A stretch of DNA of 64,000 nucleotides. Source: Paraclostridium dentum. GTDB lineage: Bacteria; Bacillota; Clostridia; Peptostreptococcales; Peptostreptococcaceae. The stretch lies in NCBI RefSeq assembly GCF_012922555.1, contig NZ_WIPK01000003.1, positions 124,001-188,000 on the forward strand, written 5' to 3'. This document shows positions 26,546 to 36,400 of the stretch, in pieces; position 1 is the first letter of the stretch; each line of letters begins with the position of its first letter. The notes beneath the pieces are model-generated. The model had not been told where the DNA came from. It did not search any database and was given only the letters and a program-made list of their open reading frames with translations. The translations under genes and the position numbers were made by a program.

Positions 26546-27094
26546 CTACATATTGTCATAAAGGGTTTGAATGCTATCATTAATATGTATAAGTCCATCT
26601 AATTCATCTGATATATTAGGCTTTGTTACTAATATTGATTCTCTGAAATTTAAATCTAGTGTATATTCTTCATTATATATTTTCTTCATTGTTTCATATT
26701 TTATTGACACTTTAAATACTTTATCTGGATAGTCTCTAAAGTCAAAGCAACTATAAACAGATTGATTTGGAGCTAAAAATATATTTGAACAGTCTGTAAT
26801 AAGAGGTCTCTTAGTATTCATATTTGAATTTTCATATGATAAGTTAGGTGAAATATGTATACTTAAAAGTTTACCACTAGATTTCCCAAAGTTTTTTAGT
26901 ACTAATCGATGAGGAATTTCACTTTTATTTTTATGGAAAAAAAATACAATATTAGCTCGATTTGATTCCAGTGAAATTTTTTTAGAATGTCTTAATGTTG
27001 CAACTGATATAATTATAGATATTATTGCAGTTATAGAACTTGCTAAAATTGCACAAAGCTGTACTTTATCTGAGGTTGAGAGTTGGTTTAACAT
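26546..27094 (-). CDS. Membrane-anchored hypothetical protein
   Basis: A 182-residue protein with one N-terminal membrane segment (about residues 10-33, VQLCAILASSITAIISIIIS), followed by a predicted beta-sandwich soluble domain (NIVFFFHKN, RLVLKNFGKSSGKLLSIHIS, FKVSIKYETM). Proteins with this TM plus beta-domain layout are common orphans in clostridial mobile elements. Function unknown. It is the last gene before the right att site. Confidence 0.6.
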   Translation of the reverse strand: MLNQLSTSDKVQLCAILASSITAIISIIISVATLRHSKKISLESNRANIVFFFHKNKSEIPHRLVLKNFGKSSGKLLSIHISPNLSYENSNMNTKRPLITDCSNIFLAPNQSVYSCFDFRDYPDKVFKVSIKYETMKKIYNEEYTLDLNFRESILVTKPNISDELDGLIHINDSIQTLYDNM

Positions 27095-28267
27095 AATATA
27101 ATCCTTTCATTGCTATCTAAATATAGTTTTATACAAATTATAACATAAAATTATTTTAAGTAATTTACAAAACAAACAAATATCTCCAAAACGATAAAGG
27201 TTGCAATGATTAGCTTGAAAGTATTGGAATACCTAAGACCTATACTTGAAGCGTTCTTTATTATATGGAACGTTCTATTAAAAAAGGGTGCAATCTTTAC
27301 ATATAAGGGTGCAACTTCTTTATGGAGTACTTTGATATAACAAATTTTCTTATAAATTTAAAAACGGGAAAAATCCTTTTTTAGAAATAATACACAATCC
27401 GGACATTCTAAAGGAAGAATATATACAAATTAACACCTTAAGAGCTGAACGTAATATCATTCCGTGAAGGTGTCGTGAAACGCGACTACTTATAAATTAA
27501 TCGGGAAACGTACAATATACGTATTAGATAGGAGCTTCTAAAATGGAAAGCCCTTAGAAGTTATTTAATGGATTCAATTTTAAGTTGGTTAGTTTTTAAA
27601 ATTTTAGTGAGTTTATTCTAAGTATGGAATGAAGTATTATTTTGGTATATACTATTAATAATTAAAATATTGCTATTAGATGGTTGTATACAAAAGTGTT
27701 GTTTAAGTCTTTTTACGGAGAACTCAATTAATTTACAAAACGACGAATCTAGCTTTAATTGAGCTATAGTGTTGAAATCACTATTATTATTTAGAGTAGT
27801 TATGTTGTTTTATATGGAGTACTACATAAATTTATTCATATATAAGATTAAACATCTATTAATTAAATAAGATCCGTTAGAAGTTTAGTTACAATTATTT
27901 ATGATTACTAGACAATTGAACATCAATATATTATATTTAGAAAAGGGTAAAATTCTAGATTTTTAAGAAGTTTGGATAGATGAACTATTTGAGCTTCTTT
28001 TTTATTTATATAGAATCTAAAGGATTATAGATAGTTGTGACCTTATATTTTAGGCTTACAGAGGTTTTAAAAGAATTAATAAAGTATTTATACCTGTAAT
28101 ATTAAAACTGGATTTAAATAGGTATAACATAAAATAACACAATTGTAACACAATTACATTTAAATAATATGAAAAAATGTTAGATCTAAGATAATAGAAT
28201 TTATAGTATACATATTGAAAATACTGAAATATATAAAAATGAAAAAACTATTAAAAATAGTACATTA
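27095..28267. other. Long non-coding right end of the element
   Basis: About 1.2 kb without any credible ORF on either strand. It contains a pair of AAGGGTGCAA(T/C) repeats near 27286 and 27307 and a short inverted repeat ACGTA-N5-TACGT (27508-27522). It may hold decayed genes, att-arm sites or a non-coding RNA. I cannot assign any specific feature. Confidence 0.6.
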
Positions 28268-28287
28268 GACTCCCCTCGTCTCCACCA
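28268..28287 (+). repeat. attR core, exact copy of the ssrA 3' end
   Basis: Identical over 20 bases to 14723-14742. It is followed by TTGAAATTTATGAAAA and a hairpin, a flank that recurs identically after the decayed copy at 40583-40594. Confidence 0.92.
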
Positions 28288-28300
28288 TTGAAATTTATGA

Positions 28301-28332
28301 AAACTCATATTCATTTGAATATGAGTTTTTTT
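28301..28332 (+). terminator. Former ssrA terminator next to attR
   Basis: AAACTCATATTCA and TGAATATGAGTTT form a perfect long stem followed by a T-run. It would have terminated ssrA before the last insertion separated them. Confidence 0.85.
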
Positions 28333-28554
28333 ATAAATAATTACCTTTTTATTTCGCATTTTCTATTAATGGAACAGCATATGTTATAAAAAAGCAAGTT
28401 TTTGAAACCGTAAATATAAAAGATAGTTTTTAGGATAGGATAAGTTATGTATAGATTCAATGAACTTTGTAGTAACTTACTAAAAAGTGCGTACTTGTTA
28501 ATGAGCGTATACTACTCTAGTATTAAAATATAATATTTTTACGAGGAGGAAATT

Positions 28555-29094
28555 ATGAAAAGAGAAATAGAAGTATTTGACTATGCAGGTGAAATTATGA
28601 AGGGTGTTAAAGCTGGAGTTCTTTTGACTACTAAAGCAGAAGACAAAGTTAATACTATGACTATATCATGGGGAACTTTGGGTATTGAGTGGAATAAGCC
28701 TATATTTACGGTTTTTGTAAGAGAGAATCGTTTCACAAAAGAACAACTTGATAAAAATCCACAATTTACGATAAACATACCAGTAGGAGAATTTGATAAA
28801 AAGATATTAGGTGTGTGTGGTACAAAATCTGGTCGTAATGTTGATAAGATTAGTGAACTTAATTTAACTTTAGAAGAGTCTAATAATATTTCTGTTCCAG
28901 GGATAAAAGAACTTCCTCTTACTCTTGAGTGTAGAGTTATTTATAAACAAGAACAGGATAAAAATGCTATTACAGAAGAAAATAAGAAAGCTTTTTATCC
29001 TCAAGATGTAGACAGTTCTTATCATGGAGCAAATAATGATTTCCATACGGCTTATTATGGAGAGATTATTGGTGCATATATAATAGAAGAGTAA
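28555..29094 (+). CDS. Flavin reductase-like FMN-binding protein
   Basis: A 179-residue protein of the flavin reductase-like split-barrel family. The core motif VLLTTKAEDKVNTMTISWGT, the GIEWNKPIFTVFVRENRFTKEQL segment and the C-terminal FHTAYYGEIIGAYI are family-typical. Such proteins bind FMN and serve in NAD(P)H:flavin reduction or electron transfer. ATG 28555 follows GAGGAGG. It is monocistronic, with its own terminator, inside the second segment of the att ladder. Confidence 0.88.
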   Translation: MKREIEVFDYAGEIMKGVKAGVLLTTKAEDKVNTMTISWGTLGIEWNKPIFTVFVRENRFTKEQLDKNPQFTINIPVGEFDKKILGVCGTKSGRNVDKISELNLTLEESNNISVPGIKELPLTLECRVIYKQEQDKNAITEENKKAFYPQDVDSSYHGANNDFHTAYYGEIIGAYIIEE

Positions 29095-29198
29095 ATAGAA
29101 AGAGAATACTATTTGTACTCAAACACACCTAGGGTAAAAATTGTGTAGAAATGTGTAAAATTAAATGGTGGGTATGATTCCTGTGAATTGTATCCACG

Positions 29199-29233
29199 AA
29201 AAGATATTGGCTAAATAGTCAATATCTTTTTTT
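29199..29233 (+). terminator. Intrinsic terminator after the flavin reductase gene
   Basis: AAGATATTG and CAATATCTT pair around a short loop and are followed by TTTTTTT. Confidence 0.8.
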
Positions 29234-29406
29234 ACATATAAATATAAAATAAAATACAACACAACTGATGGAAAAATATATATGTGCAAAGAGTTAATTT
29301 TAGTAGTAGAAATACTATTTATTTTTTTATTAAAAATTTTAGAATTGTATTAAAAAACATGATTACTATGAAATCTATATTTTTTCTATAGTTAGAAAAA
29401 ATATAC

Positions 29407-29431
29407 TTGACATTAGTCTAATTAGACTAAT
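29407..29431. promoter_or_regulatory. 20-bp perfect palindrome overlapping a -35 box
   Basis: ATTAGTCTAATTAGACTAAT (29412-29431) is a perfect palindrome immediately next to TTGACA (29407-29412), upstream of the SASA-domain gene and its PadR-type regulator. This is an excellent operator candidate for autoregulation by the PadR-like protein. The -10 is weak (TAATAG region). Confidence 0.7.
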
Positions 29432-29483
29432 AGTGAGTTTTATCATTTATATATAAATGATAAATGAAAGAGAGGATGAAAAA

Positions 29484-30332
29484 ATGGTTAAATCATTTTT
29501 AATGTTAGGGCAATCAAATATGGCGGGAAGGGGATTTATTAATGAAGTACCTCCGATTTATAATGAAAGAATAAAAATGTTGCGTAATGGCAGATGGCAA
29601 ATGATGACTGAGCCAATAAATTATGACCGTCCTGTTGCAGGAATAAGTTTAGCTGGATCATTTGCAGATGAGTGGAGTCGTCAAAATCAAGAAAACAGTA
29701 TTGGCTTGATATCTTGTGCTGAAGGGGGAAGTTCACTAGATGAGTGGTCTGTAGATAGTGTGCTTTTTAGACATGCAATAAGCCAAGCCAAATTTGCTAT
29801 GCAAGATAGTGAACTTTCTGGGATACTATGGCATCAAGGGGAAAGTGATAGTTACAATGGTAACTATAAGACGTATTATAGAAAGTTATTTTTAATTGTT
29901 GAAGCAATTAGAAGAGAATTAAATGCTCCCGATATTCCAGTTATTATTGGAGGATTAGGAGATTTTTTAGGTAAAGAAGGATTTGGTAAAGGCTGTACTG
30001 AACATAGCCTTATTAATCAGGAGCTAGAGAAATTTGCGTTTGAACAAGATAATTGTTATTTTGTCACTGCATCAGGTTTAACTTCTAATCCTGATGGGAT
30101 TCATATGGATGCAATATCTCAAAGAAAATTTGGGTTACGATATTTTGAAGCTTTCTCTAAGAGACAGCATATATTAAAGCCATTAGTTAATGAAGATGAA
30201 TTATTAAATTTAAATTATTCAAGAATACATACTAAGTCAGAAAAGATGTATATGAAAAGTATGGATTTTGCATTAGGAAAAATGTCATATGATGAATTTA
30301 CAGTTGAAGTTGCTAGAATTAACAATGATTAA
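29484..30332 (+). CDS. SASA-domain (sialate O-acetylesterase-like) carbohydrate esterase
   Basis: A 282-residue SGNH-type esterase. Block I GQSNMAGRG carries the Ser nucleophile, GGSSLDEW and WHQGESDS are the conserved oxyanion and Glu-Ser-Asp blocks, and PDGIHMD carries the catalytic Asp/His pair. There is no signal peptide, so it acts in the cytosol. ATG 29484 follows AGAGAGGATG; the earlier in-frame ATG (29457) has no RBS. It is followed by a PadR regulator 60 bases later. The substrate, presumably an O-acetylated sugar, cannot be deduced. Confidence 0.85.
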   Translation: MVKSFLMLGQSNMAGRGFINEVPPIYNERIKMLRNGRWQMMTEPINYDRPVAGISLAGSFADEWSRQNQENSIGLISCAEGGSSLDEWSVDSVLFRHAISQAKFAMQDSELSGILWHQGESDSYNGNYKTYYRKLFLIVEAIRRELNAPDIPVIIGGLGDFLGKEGFGKGCTEHSLINQELEKFAFEQDNCYFVTASGLTSNPDGIHMDAISQRKFGLRYFEAFSKRQHILKPLVNEDELLNLNYSRIHTKSEKMYMKSMDFALGKMSYDEFTVEVARINND

Positions 30333-30392
30333 ATTTTATAATTATGAAACAACTATTAATATAAATTTGAAAAATACAAAGGAGATGTCTTT

Positions 30393-30902
30393 TTGATACC
30401 ACTATTAATTTTAGGTTTATTAAAACAAAATCCAGGCTCTTATGGATATGAATTATTAGCATTAATGGAAGAAAGGCACTATAAATATATAGTTAATTTT
30501 ACTAAAGGATCATTTTATTATAATCTTCAAAAATTAGAAGAAAAGAAATGTATTAAAAGGGTTGACCAATCAGATAATACTAGAGAGACACATAATTATA
30601 TTATCACTGAACTAGGAAATAAAGAATTTGAAAAATTGATGTATAAGTATGGCTCTAAAACAGAGTATGTGAATTTATCTTTTTATTCAGCGATGTTATT
30701 TGCTGATGAGTATGAAAGCGATGAGCTGAAAAAGCTGATAGAAATACAAATAGAACAAACTAATAAGAAAATTTTCTTATTAGAAAAATCTCTTGAAGAT
30801 AATAATACTATTCGTACTTATTTTAGAAAGATGATGGAAAATTCACGTTCTCATCATTTAGTAAATATTCGATGGTTTAAAGAATTATTAGAAGGTTTAT
30901 AG
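30393..30902 (+). CDS. PadR-family transcriptional regulator
   Basis: A 169-residue regulator. N-terminal winged helix typical of PadR (PLLILGLLKQNPGSYGYELLALMEER, then FTKGSFYYNLQKLEEKKCI), and a C-terminal helical domain like that of PadR subfamily-2/AphA-type proteins. TTG start at 30393 after AAGGAGATG, the only start with a fitting RBS. It probably binds the perfect palindrome at 29412-29431 and controls its own operon with the esterase. Confidence 0.88.
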   Translation: MIPLLILGLLKQNPGSYGYELLALMEERHYKYIVNFTKGSFYYNLQKLEEKKCIKRVDQSDNTRETHNYIITELGNKEFEKLMYKYGSKTEYVNLSFYSAMLFADEYESDELKKLIEIQIEQTNKKIFLLEKSLEDNNTIRTYFRKMMENSRSHHLVNIRWFKELLEGL

Positions 30903-30963
30903 GAATAGGGATATGACTATTTAAATATAAAATTAAAGAGTCGAGGATACTAATAGTTACGAA

Positions 30964-31022
30964 TCGTCTCCACCATTGAAATCTACGAAAACACATTGAT
31001 AATTTTATCAATGTGTTTTTTT
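30964..31022 (+). repeat. Decayed ssrA-end copy 2 with hairpin terminator
   Basis: TCGTCTCCACCA (30964-30975) matches the last 12 bases of tmRNA exactly. It is followed by TTGAAATCTACGAAAA, close to the flank of attR, and by a hairpin ACACATTGAT/ATCAATGTGT with a T tract. Upstream bases no longer match the T-arm. Confidence 0.75.
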
Positions 31023-31240
31023 GTATGTTCATGCTATATAGAATAGCACAATTATGAAAGTTTGTTTAAGAATAGTTATTAAAATAAATAAAGAATCAAA
31101 TGAAAATAATTTTGAAGATGTAGTTATTACAAATTTATATTAGAATAAGTTGATAGAACAGCTTTTTTAAAATTTTTTAATCGCATTGAATACATTAATA
31201 GAATTCCGTAAAAATACAAAGACTATAAAAGGAGATTATT

Positions 31241-32047
31241 ATGGCAAGTTATTTTACAATAGGGGAAATATCCAAATTATCTAATGTTTCATTAAAAACA
31301 CTTAGATACTATGATGAAATTGGGATACTGAAGCCTAAATATGTAAATAAAGAAAATAAATATAGATATTATTCTATAGAACAATTAACAACAATAGATT
31401 TAATAAAATTGTTTAAATCTACAGGAATGTCACTAGAATTAATAAAACAAATTTTGAGCTCACAGACTGATTTAGAGTTTATGGTAGAGAATATAAGAAA
31501 TCAATCAAAAGTAGTAGAAGCAAAAATAAAAGAGCTATTGTTAATAAAAAACTATCTAGACTATTTAGATAAAGAAATATCTCAAAATATTGAATATGGA
31601 CTTAATAAAGTATTTATCAAACATAATGAAAAACGAGGTTATCTAAAATATGATGTGATATCATATAACCCTCAAGAACTAGATTTAAATTTAAGAAATG
31701 TGATGTTTGATTTAGACAAAAATATAGAAAGAACTTCTGAGCTATTAGGAGCAACCGTATCATATAAAGAGTTTAAAGAAGAAGATAAAATTATATATAA
31801 AGGATTTAAAGTTTTTATCAATCAAGATAAAGATATAAGGTATTTAGAAGAAGGTGATTATGTAACCATAATATATGAGGGTGGGCCAAGTGACTCAATT
31901 ATATATTATAGAATGTTGTTAGATTATATAACTGAAAATAATATTGAGGTAGTTGGTGATTTTAATGAAACATGGATTATTGGTAAAATGGATGAAAACT
32001 TAAAAGAGAGAAGTTTAATAAAATTAGATATATTAAAAAATAAATAG
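31241..32047 (+). CDS. MerR-family regulator with GyrI-like effector domain (BmrR type)
   Basis: A 268-residue regulator. N-terminal MerR winged helix (FTIGEISKLSNVSLKTLRYYDEIGILKP), a coiled-coil dimerisation helix (about 80-120) and a C-terminal GyrI-like ligand-binding domain (from about residue 130) ending FNETWIIGKMDENLKE. BmrR-like proteins respond to cationic or other small molecules and activate a nearby gene by untwisting the promoter. The only neighbour in the same segment is the amidinotransferase-family gene downstream, which may be its target. Confidence 0.88.
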   Translation: MASYFTIGEISKLSNVSLKTLRYYDEIGILKPKYVNKENKYRYYSIEQLTTIDLIKLFKSTGMSLELIKQILSSQTDLEFMVENIRNQSKVVEAKIKELLLIKNYLDYLDKEISQNIEYGLNKVFIKHNEKRGYLKYDVISYNPQELDLNLRNVMFDLDKNIERTSELLGATVSYKEFKEEDKIIYKGFKVFINQDKDIRYLEEGDYVTIIYEGGPSDSIIYYRMLLDYITENNIEVVGDFNETWIIGKMDENLKERSLIKLDILKNK

Positions 32048-32192
32048 CATTGACTCTAACCTAACTGGAAGGTTTATTATTTTGTAAGTAAGGTAGTTAA
32101 AAATGAAATATCAGAGTGAAAAAATTTTATTCAAATGGATAAAGCAAATAGTAACATAGCTACAAAATATATAGAACTTAAAGGAGATTTAC

Positions 32193-33167
32193 ATGAAGAA
32201 AGAAACAGTTATGGTAAAAAGTGAGTTTGCACCTTTAAAGAAAGTTGTTTTAACACAATCTGAATTTATATTTCCTATAAATACTATAGGCAATGATGTA
32301 GGAGAAGTATTAGAGGAAGAAGCTTTGCAAATGTATAAAGATGTAGATGGAAAAAGTTATGAGGAGGCATTTCCAGAAAGACAAATTAAATGGAAACAAG
32401 AAAGAGAAAATCTAAAACAAGTATTAGAGAAATACGGGGTTGAAATTGTTAGACCTCGTTTGTTAACAGATTATGAAAAAGAAACGGGTAAAGAGTATGG
32501 ATGTAGCAACTTTTTTGTTAGAGATCCATTCTTTACAATAGGAAACAATATAATAGAGGGATCGCTACGATATCATCATAGAAGGAAAGAAATTTTACCT
32601 ATACGTAGAATTTTAGAAAGTATTGCATATTCTAGTAATGCTATGTATGTATCATTACCTATGGTAGATACTTCAGAAGGCTTAAATTCAGAAGTAGGAC
32701 CATTTTTAGAAGGTGGGGATGTTTTAGTCCTTGATAAAACAGTTTTTGTAGGGAATTCAGGACAAGCATCGAATGACAATGGATATATATGGTTAAAGTC
32801 ATTTTTAGGACATTTTGGTTATAATGTAGTCCAAGTACCATTAAAAAATAATGTGCTACACTTAGATTGTGCATTAAGCTTAGTAAGAGATGGATTAATA
32901 ATTGTATGTGAGGAAGCTTTAGTAAATGGTATTCCAGAGGAGTTAAAGAATTGGGATAAGATATCAGTGCCTTATAATGATGTATCAAGATTAGCTGTGA
33001 ATGGATTACCAATTAATGATTCAGTATATATTTTAGATCCAGAATTTGAATATATAGGAAAGCAGTTAGTTAGTAAGGGTGTAACTGTTGAATATATTGA
33101 TTTTGAAATTTCAAGAAGTTTAGGCGGATCATTTAGATGTAGTACACAGCCATTATTAAGATATTAA
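32193..33167 (+). CDS. Amidinotransferase / arginine deiminase-superfamily enzyme
   Basis: A 324-residue guanidino-group modifying enzyme. Conserved elements: FAPLKKVVLTQ at the N terminus, NFFVRDPFF with the substrate-binding Asp, FLEGGDVLVLD, NNVLHLDCALSLV with the catalytic His and GGSFRCSTQPLLR with the nucleophilic Cys. This combination fits the pentein fold (amidinotransferase, dimethylargininase or arginine deiminase relatives). It is not a full ArcA (about 400 residues). The substrate is not determinable from sequence. Located in its own segment of the att ladder, after the MerR gene. Confidence 0.85.
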   Translation: MKKETVMVKSEFAPLKKVVLTQSEFIFPINTIGNDVGEVLEEEALQMYKDVDGKSYEEAFPERQIKWKQERENLKQVLEKYGVEIVRPRLLTDYEKETGKEYGCSNFFVRDPFFTIGNNIIEGSLRYHHRRKEILPIRRILESIAYSSNAMYVSLPMVDTSEGLNSEVGPFLEGGDVLVLDKTVFVGNSGQASNDNGYIWLKSFLGHFGYNVVQVPLKNNVLHLDCALSLVRDGLIIVCEEALVNGIPEELKNWDKISVPYNDVSRLAVNGLPINDSVYILDPEFEYIGKQLVSKGVTVEYIDFEISRSLGGSFRCSTQPLLRY

Positions 33168-33236
33168 ACAGTGATAAAATAAATATTTTAATAAAGAAAA
33201 TTATAAAAACTTACTCGTGGCTATGGTTTTTGAGAA

Positions 33237-33300
33237 TCATCTACACCATTGAAACCCAAAAAACCACATTGATGTAACTATCAATGTGGTTTTTTATTTT
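33237..33300 (+). repeat. Decayed ssrA-end copy 3 with hairpin terminator
   Basis: TCATCTACACCA (33237-33248) matches the last 12 bases of ssrA at 10 positions. It is followed by TTGAAACCCAAAA and a hairpin AACCACATTGAT/ATCAATGTGGTT with a T-run, the same layout as copies 1, 2 and 4. Confidence 0.65.
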
Positions 33301-33489
33301 TTTATATTAGGGTACAGGTCAAATTAATATATAAATATGCCTAAATCTAAAATTGATTAAATTGGTAGCAATTGCTTATTTAAATATTATAAAATTAATA
33401 TAAATGATAAAATAACATTTAATATGGAAACTTATGGTAAAATATATTAGGAAACTTTAAAACAATAAAATTGAGGGGGAAATTCAAAC

Positions 33490-36400
33490 ATGCCTAAATC
33501 TAAACTATTAAGAATTTTATTTCCTGAAATTCAAGTTATAGATCATATAAAAGAGGTTGGAATAATAGATAAAGATCATTTCAAAAAAAATAAAAGAACA
33601 TTAAAAAAAACAAATATTAATATGAAAAACAAAATAAGTAATAAGGATAAATCTAGCACATCAAATATTACTAATTTTGATTCAGCTCAAAGTATACCAA
33701 GTAAACCTACTAAGCCTTTAATTAATCAAACAGCAACTAGCAATAATGTAAAATTAAATACTATTACAAAAAAACAAGAGTTAGATACAATCTTTAATTC
33801 AATTGAGAGCACACTTTCAGAGTATGTTCTTGGCCAAAATGATTATATCTCTAAATTAATAATTGCTTTTAAAAGACCGTTTGCGTATGGAAAAGAAGAT
33901 GGTGTGAAAAATACAATATTTATAACAGGTCCCACTGGTTCAGGAAGACATTTATCAGTTAAGGCAATAGGTAGATTTTTAAAAGAAAATAAACTCATTA
34001 AAAAAAGTGGAATACATTCTATAGATTTAGCTAAGTACAAACTTGAAAGTGATTCAGATAATCTGTTTTTATCGGATTTATATAATGCTTTATATAGTAG
34101 TGAGCAGATTATTGTATTTGATAACTTTGAAAAGTGCCATCAAAGTGCTTTAGATTTACTTACAAAACTTGTTGTAGATGAAAAACTTAAATTAAATAGA
34201 AGATACATAGAACAATTAGGTCAAATGGTAGATGTTACAGGTAAGGGTAATCTTGCCTTAAATACTACGGATGAAATATTAGTTAATGGAAAATACTTAG
34301 TATTTATAACTGAAAAGACAGAAGAAGATATAAGAAGTGCATTTTCTAATAATTTTATGAAAAAAGTAAATGACATAATAAATACAATAAATATTAATGA
34401 GGAAAGTTTATCATTAATATGCAAATTTATATTAAATGATTATCAAACAAAAATAAATAACAATCTTCAAATAAATATAGAATTTGATGAAATGGTTTTA
34501 AATCACGTACTAAACAACTTTGACAAAAACATAGGAGCACATGGCTTAGAAGAATATATTAAAAACTACATATACACTCCGATAGTTGAATTAGAGTTAA
34601 CAGGAAAAATAAGTACCGATTATATATATAAGATAAAAGAAGAGAATAATTCTTTAACAATAGCCAATGAAGTAGAATCAATAAATTTATATTCTGTAAT
34701 TAAAACCAATGATAATGATAGTATCGAAGATTTAAATAAAGAACTTGAGAATATAATAGGATTATCAACTGTAAAAGAATTTATAAAGAAATTAGATGAT
34801 AATATAAAAGTTCAAAATTTAAGAAAAAGTAAAGGGTCGAAAGAAGCTAAATTATCTTTGCACATGATATTTACTGGAAATCCAGGAACGGGTAAAACTA
34901 CAATGGCTAGGATAATGGCTAAATACCTAAAAGCATTTGGATATTTATCAAGTGGTCATTTAGTTGAAGTTTCTAGAAATGATTTAGTAGGTCAATATGT
35001 TGGAGAAACAGCTCAAAAAACAATGAGTAAGGTAAACTCAGCTATGGGAGGAGTTTTATTTATAGATGAAGCTTATGCTATTGCTAGAGATGAAAATGAT
35101 ATTTTTGGAATAGAGGCAGTAGATACAATTGTAAAAGCTGTTGAGGATAATAGAGATAATTTAGTTGTTATATTAGCTGGATATAGTGAAGAAATGGAAG
35201 ATTTCTTAAAAACAAATAGTGGTCTTAAATCTAGATTTAACTATAATATTGAATTTGAAGATTATTCACCAAGGGAATTATTAGATATATCAAGAGTTAT
35301 TGCAAATTCAAATGGATACATAATAGATGAAAATTTAGATGAGAGTTTATTAGAACTGTTTGAAGGTAAGCAAATAAAAGGTAAAAATGATAGTGGTAAC
35401 GGAAGATTAGCTAGAAACATAATAGAACAGGCTATAACTAATCAATCTAATAGATTAGCTAAATTAGACGAAAATGATATAAGTAATGAAGAAATAAATA
35501 ATCTAACAGAAAGTGATTTTGGATTAGATAAAAAAGAAGAATTTAACATTGAAGAAGAGTTAAATAATATTGTTGGATTAGAAGATGTAAAACAATTTGT
35601 TAGAGATTTAGAAAAGCAACTGATTGCAAAAGAAAAAAGAAAGCAGCTTGGAGTAAGTGTAGAATCATCTCAATCTCTTAATATGATATTTACGGGAAAT
35701 CCAGGAACGGGTAAAACTACAGTTGCAAGACTTATAGGAAACCTTATGAGTAAAATGGGAATATTAAAGTCTGGGCAAGTTATAGAAGTAGATAGAAACT
35801 CTTTAGTAGGTCAATATGCAGGAGAGACTAGTAAAAAAACAACAGAAGTATTTAAGTCAGCATTAGGAGGTGTTTTATTTATAGATGAGGCATATGCATT
35901 AATGTCATCTGAAAATGATCCTTTAGGTAAAGAAGCTGTTGATACTTTAGTAAAGCTGATAGAAGATTTTAGAGAAGATATAGTTGTAATACTTGCTGGT
36001 TACGATAAAGAGATGAAAGATTTCTTAAATACTAACTCAGGTCTTAGATCTAGATTCCCGATGAGCGTTAACTTTAAGGATTATGAAATAGATGAATTAA
36101 TTGAAATAGGTAAAAAAATGATACATAATAAAGGATTTATATTAGCTGGAAATTCAGAAGATGAACTTGAATTAGCTATAAGAAAAGAAAAACAAAAGAG
36201 TGGACAGAACTCTGGTAATGGAAGAATGGTAAGAAATATTATTGAAAGGACAATAAGAAATCAATCAACAAGGATAGCAGACATTGATGTGATCGATGAA
36301 AATTCTGTAGTATTATTAGCTGAAGAAGATTTTGATGTTTATGATAAATCGAAAGAAACATTTGATTTAGACTCAAAATTGAATGAGGTTGTAGGACTTG

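Larger units (their letters stand above)
14743..28287. mobile_element. ssrA-integrated satellite-like element or reduced prophage (13.5 kb)
   Basis: Bounded by the 20-base direct repeat of the ssrA 3' end. Contents in order: RnlA/RnlB toxin-antitoxin, TIR-like/membrane protein pair, tyrosine integrase, XRE repressor with divergent early promoter, second XRE protein, excisionase-like protein, phage replication initiator, DnaB-type helicase, several small phage-like ORFs and three accessory genes. No terminase, portal, capsid, tail, holin or conjugation genes are seen. The pattern resembles phage satellites or remnant prophages, and the edges carry probable defence cargo. Mobility is inferred. 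Confidence 0.88.

Noticed and set aside
32193-33167. Arginine deiminase ArcA of the ADI pathway
   Set aside because: The protein is shorter than ArcA, and there is no arcB/arcC neighbour; only the superfamily is supported.
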